A DNA stretch of 53,857 bases from UBA9647 sp049522195. GTDB taxonomy: Bacteria; Bacteroidota; Ignavibacteria; UBA10030. The stretch covers positions 1-53,857 of the forward strand of contig JBEKOB010000027.1 of the NCBI GenBank assembly GCA_049522195.1, read 5' to 3'. The notes below the pieces were generated by a model that saw nothing but the letters and a program-made list of their open reading frames with translations, was not told where the DNA came from and made no database searches. Below, in pieces: positions 1-6,375 of this stretch (positions within the stretch are counted from its first letter, which is position 1; every line of letters starts with the position of its first letter). The translations under genes and the position numbers were made by a program.

Positions 1-232
1 GGGTCCCTTCGTCTTCTTCCTTGGCTCCACGCTCAATCGCGGAAACGTCCACAACGAGCATCCGCCGCAACTCTCCGACTTGCGTCGCTGCCAGTCCTAT
101 TCCATTGGCCTTGCGCATGGTCTCTGCTAGATCGTACATAAGCTTTATGGCGGCATCGTCAAGCTTCTGGATAGGTTTTGCCTTCTTGCGCAAAACCTCG
201 GTTCCGTAAAGATAAATGGGTAAGGTGGACAT
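1..232 (-). CDS. def: Peptide deformylase, N-terminal part (cut by window edge)
   Basis: Peptide deformylase removes the formyl group from the N-terminal methionine of new proteins in the cytoplasm. Read from the ATG at 232, the translation begins MSTLPIYLYGTEVLRKKAKP and reaches GIGLAATQVG, which matches deformylase motif 1 (GxGLAAxQ). The zinc-binding EGC and HExxH motifs would lie beyond position 1, so activity cannot be judged here. It follows the NlpC/P60 gene in the same direction after a 78-bp gap. The identification rests on motif 1 and the typical N-terminus and is secure; only about 77 residues are present. Confidence 0.93.
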   Translation of the reverse strand, partial: MSTLPIYLYGTEVLRKKAKPIQKLDDAAIKLMYDLAETMRKANGIGLAATQVGELRRMLVVDVSAIERGAKEEDEGT

Positions 233-310
233 AAGTACGTTTCGTTCGTTCCCAGTGGGAACAGTCAGCGTCGAGTGGAAAATATACTCAGGACAAGGCT
301 TGGATGCAAC

Positions 311-1024
311 TTACTCCACGATTCGCCGCGCTCCATTGTACCGTTGTTTGAAATAGTAGCTCTCGAGTGACGAGATTGTCACTCCGAGAGAGACACTTGC
401 GTGTGCAAAGAGATCGTCGCCGAGATAGATCCCGACGTGCGATGCAGTCTCCCCCGTCGTATTGAAGAACACGAGGTCGCCAAATTTCAGATTCTCTGTC
501 TGGACCGGAATGCCAATCTTGTATTGCTCCGCGCTGCTGCGCGGCAGCGGCTTCCCGACGGAGTTCTTGTACACCGTCATCGTATACGCCGAACAATCGA
601 TGCCGTTTTCGTCCACCCCCCCCAGCTTGTACGAGACCCCCATCATCTTCGAGATCTCCCGCATCATCTTCGCCTGGTCCAGATTCGAAATCGACGCGTT
701 CCTCTCTGTCTTGAAACTCCGCTTGCCCGACAACACGCTTTCCGCTGCGTCGGACGAAGTCTCAACATCCTCACTCCTCGCACGTATGGAGTCTTTCCCC
801 AGGCGGGCCGTTTCTGTCCTGCCTGCCGAGCCCGATGGTCTGGAGTCCCCGCTCCTGAACCGGGGAGCAGTCCCACCACATCCGCTGAATCCGATTCCGG
901 TGCCGACAAAAAGCAACGCAACGAACAACGCAACGAAAATTCCAGGGGGATCAACCCTCCCGAACAACGAAAGCCCCGGCTTGCACCGGGGCTTTTCAAT
1001 CGTCTCGTGTCTCGTTCGGTTCAT
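311..1024 (-). CDS. NlpC/P60 family cell-wall hydrolase, exported or lipoprotein
   Basis: This is a probable peptidoglycan endopeptidase of the NlpC/P60 family, acting outside the cytoplasmic membrane. The 237-residue protein has a basic N-terminus, a hydrophobic segment at about residues 28-48 and then SGCGG, which could be a lipobox cysteine although the -3 residue is Phe. A linker rich in Ser, Arg and Gly follows. The C-terminal half holds the catalytic set: Cys in DCSAYT, His in SHVGIY and a second His in FAHAS. Its ATG overlaps the sigma-factor stop codon (TAATG), so translation is probably coupled to sigA. The substrate bond is inferred from the family only. Confidence 0.88.
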   Translation of the reverse strand: MNRTRHETIEKPRCKPGLSLFGRVDPPGIFVALFVALLFVGTGIGFSGCGGTAPRFRSGDSRPSGSAGRTETARLGKDSIRARSEDVETSSDAAESVLSGKRSFKTERNASISNLDQAKMMREISKMMGVSYKLGGVDENGIDCSAYTMTVYKNSVGKPLPRSSAEQYKIGIPVQTENLKFGDLVFFNTTGETASHVGIYLGDDLFAHASVSLGVTISSLESYYFKQRYNGARRIVE

Positions 1025-1881
1025 TATCCCAGGTATGCCCTCAGAGCTTTGCTGCGGGATGCGTGACGCAAACGGCGGATCGCCTTCTCCTTGATCTGCC
1101 GGACGCGCTCACGAGTAAGATTGAACTTCTCGCCGATCTCCTCAAGCGTCAGCGAATGTTCCTGGTCCAGTCCAAAGTACAACCGGATGACCTGCGCTTC
1201 CCGTTCGCTGAGCGTATTCAATGCACGACGAACTTCGACTTTCAAAGATTCTTCCATGAGCTGGTGATCAGGAGACGGCTGACGCTGATCCTGAATGACA
1301 TCCAGCAGACGGTTGTCCTCTCCCTGTGCGAATGGTGCGTCCATTGACAGGTGCCGTCCCGAGATCTTCAGCGTATCGGAGACCTCGAACAGAGACATGT
1401 CGAGCTCTTCTGCGAGTTCGCTCGCACTCGGCTCACGCTCGAATTCCTGCTCAAGCGTGCTGAATGCCTTGCCGATCTTGTTGAGTGCGCCGACGCGGTT
1501 CAGCGGCAACCGGACGATACGGGATTGCTCCGCGAGCGCCTGCAGAATCGACTGACGAATCCACCAAACTGCATACGAAATGAACTTGAATCCGCGGGTC
1601 TCATCGAATCGCTTGGCAGCCTTGATGAGTCCAAGGTTTCCTTCGTTGATCAGGTCTCCGAGGGACAGCCCCTGGTTCTGGTATTGTTTGGCGACGCTGA
1701 CGACAAATCGCAGGTTGGCCTTGGTCAGCTTCTCGAGAGCCTTCTGATCCCCCTTCTTGATGCGGCGGGCGAGGTCGATTTCTTCCTGCGGTGTCAGCAG
1801 GTCGACCTTCCCGATCTCCTGAAGGTACTTGTCGAGAGACTGGCTTTCCCGATTCGTGTATTGTTTACTGATTTTCACCAT
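1024..1881 (-). CDS. rpoD: Primary RNA polymerase sigma factor (SigA/RpoD, short FCB type)
   Basis: This is the housekeeping sigma factor, which directs RNA polymerase to promoters. The 285-residue protein has region 1.2 (SLDKYLQEIGKVDLLTPQEE), region 2 (DLINEGNLGLIKAAKRFDE and YAVWWIRQSI), region 3 and region 4 with its helix-turn-helix (TLEEIGEKFNLTRERVRQIK). It lacks region 1.1 and the long non-conserved insert of proteobacterial RpoD, as is usual in Bacteroidota and Chlorobiota. An upstream in-frame start at 1953 exists, but ATG 1881 is preferred: AAGAGG lies just upstream and the protein then starts like its relatives. The promoters in this window (TTG-N20-TAnnTT) fit this sigma type. 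Confidence 0.96.
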   Translation of the reverse strand: MVKISKQYTNRESQSLDKYLQEIGKVDLLTPQEEIDLARRIKKGDQKALEKLTKANLRFVVSVAKQYQNQGLSLGDLINEGNLGLIKAAKRFDETRGFKFISYAVWWIRQSILQALAEQSRIVRLPLNRVGALNKIGKAFSTLEQEFEREPSASELAEELDMSLFEVSDTLKISGRHLSMDAPFAQGEDNRLLDVIQDQRQPSPDHQLMEESLKVEVRRALNTLSEREAQVIRLYFGLDQEHSLTLEEIGEKFNLTRERVRQIKEKAIRRLRHASRSKALRAYLG

Positions 1882-1956
1882 GTACGGTCTTGCCTCTTTA
1901 TCAATAAAAATCTGCGGTACCCTGATCCCTGCGTCCACCCACACTCTTAACACGTT

Positions 1957-2397
1957 TTAGGCACCAAAAAGTTCGGTTGTTACTGCATCTACTGCGTGTT
2001 GAGCCGGTATAATCCTGAGCGATCTGACGCCCCGATAGTTTTTCGGCCGTCCTGTGAGCAGGGGCAGCCTGCTCTCGACACACAAACCGGCGATCAATGT
2101 GTCAAAATCCCGAAGCCCTCTTTTTCGAGCAAGTCGAAGAACAGCGCCCAACGACCGACCGCTCTTGCCGTTCATCCCGAGGATCTTCAGTGCACTAAGT
2201 GCATGCTCCGCTGCCAGCATCTGCCTTCGCGTCTCGCACAGCTCAAACACCTCCATCGCGTTGAAGACAGTCGTATAGCAAAAAAACTTGGACATTGCTC
2301 TTCGCATCAACGAGAGGCCAGGACCTGATTTCGAATGATCCAGCGTCAGATGATCAAGGATAATGTCCGTGTCGATGACAATCTTGCCGGGACTCAT
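1957..2397 (-). CDS. PIN-domain protein, VapC-like toxin candidate
   Basis: The 146-residue protein has the PIN-domain pattern of VapC ribonucleases: an early acidic motif (IDTDIILDHL), a central Glu in NAMEVFELC, Asp residues in LRDFDTLIAG, and LLTGRPKNYRGV matching the usual LLTxNxxHF segment near the C-terminus. Such proteins usually cleave RNA with Mg2+ and are held inactive by a partner antitoxin. Its start overlaps the stop of the preceding AbrB-like gene by 4 bp (ATGA), as expected for an antitoxin-toxin pair. The target RNA is unknown. The PIN assignment is good; toxicity is inferred. Confidence 0.82.
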   Translation of the reverse strand: MSPGKIVIDTDIILDHLTLDHSKSGPGLSLMRRAMSKFFCYTTVFNAMEVFELCETRRQMLAAEHALSALKILGMNGKSGRSLGAVLRLARKRGLRDFDTLIAGLCVESRLPLLTGRPKNYRGVRSLRIIPAQHAVDAVTTELFGA

Positions 2398-2699
2398 CGG
2401 CCCACCCTTTTGATCCTTCGACGGAATCCCTTGTCGGCTCTCAGTGCACCTTCCGATGCAAGAAATGCAACAACGTTTGACCTTTGCTCAAACTGAAGGG
2501 CGCCGATCCGTTCAACTTCCTCCTCACTCACGCCCCGCATCAACAGGTCGCGGCTGAGAGATTTCGATGTGACACGCACCCGCACTTTCGAACCGGGGCT
2601 TACATAAAGCTGTCGGAGAAACGGAGCCGGCAATACCACCGTCCCGTCCTTCTCCACCCAGATCTCCGCCTCCACACTCCCCTCCACGCTCTTCATCAT
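2394..2699 (-). CDS. AbrB/MazE-like DNA-binding protein, antitoxin candidate
   Basis: The 101-residue protein has an N-terminal swapped-hairpin AbrB-like segment (EKDGTVVLPAPFLRQLYV, then PGSKVRVRV) at about residues 16-44, followed by a charged, probably helical tail suited to binding the partner toxin. This is the usual antitoxin layout for PIN toxins. The gene lies between deoB and the PIN gene. Its ATG overlaps the deoB stop (TAATG) and its stop overlaps the PIN start (ATGA), so no promoter directly upstream is needed. The second in-frame ATG is also possible. DNA binding and autoregulation are inferred from the family. Confidence 0.75.
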   Translation of the reverse strand: MMKSVEGSVEAEIWVEKDGTVVLPAPFLRQLYVSPGSKVRVRVTSKSLSRDLLMRGVSEEEVERIGALQFEQRSNVVAFLASEGALRADKGFRRRIKRVGR

Positions 2700-3883
2700 T
2701 AGACCATCAGACGGAGAAAACTGTTCCCTGCAAGCAACGACGACTTCTTCAGCGAAAAGTATTCGGCAATGGTCTTTGCGGCGTCCGCGAACGTCCGACG
2801 GATGCCCAGATCCACGTTGTATTTACCGCCTTTTACAAAGCTCAACAACGGGACATACTCTCTTGAGTGATCGGTGCTTCGGTCTGTCGGGTCATTGCCA
2901 TGATCTGCCGTGAGCAAAAGCAGATCTCCCTCATTCAAAACCCTCAGCAGCGAGGGAAGTCCTCGATCGAATTCCTCCAATGCCGCTCCCATCCCCTTTG
3001 GATCCTGCCGATGTCCGTACAACATGTCGAAATCCACAAGGTTCGTCATCACAAACCCGTGTCGCAATCCCGCCGCGGCTTCGATTGTTGTGCGAAGTCC
3101 CTCAGCGTTTGACGTGGTGTGGATCTTTCGCTTCAATCCGCGACCGCAAAACAGATCGTCGATTTTCCCGACGCCGATCGTCTCGATCTCTTCTTCATGT
3201 AGGAGATCCAGCAGCGTGGTCGACGGCGGATCCAATGCAAAATCCCTTCGGTTTGTCGTGCGGACAAACGAACCGCTGGACCCGATAAACGGTCGGGCGA
3301 TAACCCTGCCCACTGCGTGAATCCCCGTCATCACTTCCTGCCGCGTTCGCGTGCAGATCTCATAGAGCCTGGGAAGCGGGATGACCTCCTCGTGCGCTGC
3401 AATTTGAAAAACGGAATCACCCGAAGTATAGACTATCGGATAGCCGGTTCGGACGTGCTCATCTCCCAGTTCCTTGATGATCTCGGTCCCTGACGCAGGC
3501 TTGTTGCCAAGGTACCCATGGCACTTCGAGACGCGCAGAAATTTCTGAAGCACATCCTCGGGGAAGCCGTTCGGATACAACGGGAATGCTTTCTCCGTGA
3601 TGACTCCAGCTAACTCCCAGTGTCCGGTCGTACTGTCTTTGCCGGCCGAACGCTCCGCCATTTTTCCAAAGCAACCCTCAGCAACATCGACTGGCAGCAC
3701 ACCGGGGGCATCAACGATTTTTCCCAGCCCAAGCCTCTGCAGGTTCGGGAGATTCAAACCCCCGATCGCTCGTGCGGTATTCCCGACTGTATTCGTTCCT
3801 TCGTCTCCGTACGCACGCGCGTCAGGGAGAGCGCCGACCCCGACACTGTCCAGAACGATGAAAACGACTTTCCCTGGCTTCAA
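2699..3883 (-). CDS. deoB: Phosphopentomutase
   Basis: DeoB interconverts ribose 1-phosphate or deoxyribose 1-phosphate with the 5-phosphates, linking nucleoside salvage to the pentose phosphate pool. The 394-residue length fits the family. Metal-binding residues of the alkaline-phosphatase fold are visible: Asp in VFIVLDSVGVGALPDA, the active Thr in DEGTNTVGN, and Asp and His in TADHGNDPTDRSTDHSREY. The start is a TTG at 3881-3883 with AAGGGG about 9 nt upstream; no in-frame ATG gives the conserved N-terminus. The zinc-ribbon gene lies 95 bp upstream, and the antitoxin-like gene begins on the deoB stop codon. Confidence 0.96.
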   Translation of the reverse strand: MKPGKVVFIVLDSVGVGALPDARAYGDEGTNTVGNTARAIGGLNLPNLQRLGLGKIVDAPGVLPVDVAEGCFGKMAERSAGKDSTTGHWELAGVITEKAFPLYPNGFPEDVLQKFLRVSKCHGYLGNKPASGTEIIKELGDEHVRTGYPIVYTSGDSVFQIAAHEEVIPLPRLYEICTRTRQEVMTGIHAVGRVIARPFIGSSGSFVRTTNRRDFALDPPSTTLLDLLHEEEIETIGVGKIDDLFCGRGLKRKIHTTSNAEGLRTTIEAAAGLRHGFVMTNLVDFDMLYGHRQDPKGMGAALEEFDRGLPSLLRVLNEGDLLLLTADHGNDPTDRSTDHSREYVPLLSFVKGGKYNVDLGIRRTFADAAKTIAEYFSLKKSSLLAGNSFLRLMV

Positions 3884-3978
3884 GGTAGCAGTTCCCCTTC
3901 CACGACTCGACCCACTACAGCCATCGGAGTTATCAGGCGGAACAAACTACTGAGGATTACGAGGAATGAGAGCAAATG

Positions 3979-4173
3979 TTAGGCTAATACCTGTTTTTCG
4001 TTACACTTGCAGATCTGAACGCGCGATCGGTTGAATCGATAAGAACCATGCGCTGATCGAATCGACTGAACGAAGAGGGTCGGGACCTTCACTGTCCCAC
4101 ACTTCGGACACTTGACACCTTTTTCCTGTGACGCTTTCTTAGCTTTTTCTGCAAAATCGGTCTGTTTTGCCAT
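3979..4173 (-). CDS. Small zinc-ribbon protein, function unknown
   Basis: The 64-residue protein has a charged N-terminal helix followed by CPKCGTVK and, about 30 residues later, CKCN. The two cysteine pairs could hold one zinc ion as a ribbon. The middle is rich in Arg and Ser (SIRSAHGSYRFNRSRV), which would suit nucleic-acid binding, but this is inference. A good ribosome-binding site (GAGGAG, 6 nt from the ATG) supports translation. It starts 28 bp after the GGDEF-like gene and is probably co-transcribed with it. I cannot place it in a named family. Confidence 0.72.
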   Translation of the reverse strand: MAKQTDFAEKAKKASQEKGVKCPKCGTVKVPTLFVQSIRSAHGSYRFNRSRVQICKCNEKQVLA

Positions 4174-4201
4174 ACCTAGCTCCTCACCATATTCTCATTA
4201 T

Positions 4202-6121
4202 TTAATAAACCCGCACAACATTTCCACCTGCCTCGACAGCTTTCTTCAGTGTCTGGCCGGCATTTTCCAGAAGTTCGATGTCGCTCGTCTGACTGACGGC
4301 GCCGCACACTCCGATACTCACTGTGACGGAGAAACTCTTTTGATCGACATTGATGATGTTGCTGGCAATGTTCTTCCTGAGTTTCTCAGCCCATAAGTGC
4401 GCTTCCTTTGCGGCGGTGCTCACGAGCAGAACGGCAAACCTGTTGAAATCATACCTCCCCACGAGATCATAGGGCCGCACAGACGATTTGATCATGCGCC
4501 CAATGTTCTGTAGGACAAAATCGAATCCATCCTTGCCATACCGATGTAAATGCTCGTTCATCGAATCGATTGACAGCATAACGAGCGTCAGATCGGTGCC
4601 AAAATCATTCGCCCGATGCACTTCTTCCTGGACCCGGCTCACGAAATAGCTTCTTGTCGCAACACCGGTCGTCTCATCCATCAGGACGTAGTTATTGACG
4701 ACATCGGTCAGATTCAGCACTTCGAGGCCAACCGCCGTGGTTTCGACGAGCTTCTCCAGCAGCTTCACTTCCGGCTCTGAGTACGTCTTTGTGTCCTTGC
4801 TCTCCACCGAGAGAACACCGTAACATCGGCTCGTCGAGATGATCGGAAGAATCATGCAAGCACCCTTTGAATCGACCCGTTCCGCTTTGTAGAATCGGGG
4901 CAATTCTATGCCGGCCATCGAGTCGATGATCCGCGGAACACCCGACTGAATAACCCCGCCAACAAGGCTCTGGTGCGGGTCAATTTCCTGGGTCGCAGTC
5001 ACGTACGCGTCATTCATTCGATTCAGCACGAACTGAACGACCCACGATTTCCGATTTTCATCAAAAAGAACAACAGAAACATAATCCCATGCAACCAATC
5101 GGGATGTTTCTTCAGCCAGTGTGCGTACAACATTGTGCAGACTGAACTCTATCTTCAGCTGTTCCCGCATCCGGGAAATCGAACGCAGGACTTCCGAGTC
5201 GAGCAGCAGGTCATACTTGTCAGTATAGCTTCTGATCAATGCAGAAATCAGCTTCGTAAACTGACCCAGTGAGCTCAGCGTCTCGGGACCGTACGCGTCT
5301 TCATCGATGCAATCGACGGTCAGGACGGCTACGGGTTCGTGAGGAACCGCCGTCGATTTGCTGTAAAAAATCGGCGCCGCCACGAAGGTCTTGACCGGCT
5401 CGACAGCCTCATAATAGCCCAACATTTCAAGCTGTCCGGCGGCGTTCACCTGATTCAAAATCCGGGGTTGCCCTGTGACAGCAACCTGACTGATAACGTC
5501 GGTACCAAGCTCCCGGCGCCGATGGGTCATGAACTTGTCGCTATCCGAAACGAAGCTTTCCAGAACGATCTGGTTCTTATCCTTATTGACCCAGAAGAAC
5601 GCTACTGTGTGAGCGAAGTTCACTTCCTTCACGACAGTGAGCACCTTCTTCATGAGGAATCCGAATTCCGATTTCGGCCCTCCTTCCCGCACAAAGACAT
5701 CTTCGTTCACATCGAAGAAGTCGGACGGCTGGAACTCGTAATCTGCAACGGCTGCGATCTGGCTCCGTTTCGTTGCGGCGGCAGCTGTCGACTTATTCGC
5801 TGAATCCTCCACGACACCGACCTTGTACTTTCGGTCAGTCGGCTGAAAATCGTCGAAGACGAGTTTTTTCATTTCGGCTTCTTGCTCCTGTGAAGTGACT
5901 GAAGTCCTGAAACCGTCACCCTCCGCTTGCTCTTTCGGCCGCGGTCGCCATCGTGAGACGATGACATACGCAAAGAGAGACCCCGAGAGCAAAAACGCCA
6001 CAATCCTCAATACTGGTGATGCGAAGAACAGGCCAATCAAAAACAGAACGACGCCCGATAACACAACTAGTTCCTGTCTTGACAAATACCACTCAGTCCA
6101 GGAACGAATTGTTTTTGACAT
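4202..6121 (-). CDS. Membrane protein with GAF repeats and a degenerate GGDEF domain
   Basis: The 639-residue protein has two hydrophobic segments at about residues 17-55 (QELVVLSGVVLFLIGLFFAS, then a second stretch), a linker, two GAF-like regions (about 150-300 and 310-475) and a C-terminal GGDEF fold from about 490. The fold is recognisable from LMDETTGVATRSYF and VTVSIGVCG, but the signature motif reads DFNRF where an active cyclase has GG(D/E)EF (RYDFNRFAVLL). It is therefore unlikely to make cyclic di-GMP and may act as a sensor or nucleotide-binding receptor. A strong promoter candidate lies at 6176-6206. Domain calls are by eye. Confidence 0.83.
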   Translation of the reverse strand: MSKTIRSWTEWYLSRQELVVLSGVVLFLIGLFFASPVLRIVAFLLSGSLFAYVIVSRWRPRPKEQAEGDGFRTSVTSQEQEAEMKKLVFDDFQPTDRKYKVGVVEDSANKSTAAAATKRSQIAAVADYEFQPSDFFDVNEDVFVREGGPKSEFGFLMKKVLTVVKEVNFAHTVAFFWVNKDKNQIVLESFVSDSDKFMTHRRRELGTDVISQVAVTGQPRILNQVNAAGQLEMLGYYEAVEPVKTFVAAPIFYSKSTAVPHEPVAVLTVDCIDEDAYGPETLSSLGQFTKLISALIRSYTDKYDLLLDSEVLRSISRMREQLKIEFSLHNVVRTLAEETSRLVAWDYVSVVLFDENRKSWVVQFVLNRMNDAYVTATQEIDPHQSLVGGVIQSGVPRIIDSMAGIELPRFYKAERVDSKGACMILPIISTSRCYGVLSVESKDTKTYSEPEVKLLEKLVETTAVGLEVLNLTDVVNNYVLMDETTGVATRSYFVSRVQEEVHRANDFGTDLTLVMLSIDSMNEHLHRYGKDGFDFVLQNIGRMIKSSVRPYDLVGRYDFNRFAVLLVSTAAKEAHLWAEKLRKNIASNIINVDQKSFSVTVSIGVCGAVSQTSDIELLENAGQTLKKAVEAGGNVVRVY

Positions 6122-6175
6122 CCGGGCGTCAGTCTTATAAATGTAAGAAATATGAATCTGGCCCTTAAATTAGGC

Positions 6176-6206
6176 TAAATTTACCCATTTAGGCCCACAA
6201 AGTCAA
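6176..6206 (-). promoter_or_regulatory. FCB-type sigma-A promoter for the GGDEF-like gene
   Basis: On the minus strand a TTG (6206-6204) is followed by exactly 20 nt and then TAAATTTA, which matches TAnnTTTG in all but the last base. The predicted transcript start is about 45-50 nt ahead of the ATG at 6121. Confidence 0.6.
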
Positions 6207-6298
6207 GGTGAAAAATGAGCTGAACAAACCAAACCATATCTCATCTCGTCTCTTAGTTTTCAGTCAACCGCTATCGAATGTGCAAATTGACAATCACC

Positions 6299-6329
6299 TT
6301 GCAGCAGAAGCTTTTTTTGTCTAATTTTT
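6299..6329 (+). promoter_or_regulatory. FCB-type sigma-A promoter for the nucleotidyltransferase fusion gene
   Basis: TTG (6299-6301), 20 nt, then TAATTTTT (6322-6329). It points toward the ATG at 6376, leaving a leader of about 40 nt with no recognisable Shine-Dalgarno sequence. It is divergent from the promoter at 6176-6206. Confidence 0.55.
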
Positions 6330-6375
6330 AGATTGCAGGTTGTAGTCATATCAACCACTCCAAGACCACATCTCA

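Noticed and set aside
401..1066. 221-codon frame opposite the NlpC/P60 gene
   Set aside because: Arg- and Pro-rich translation without motifs, antisense to a gene with a clear catalytic triad.
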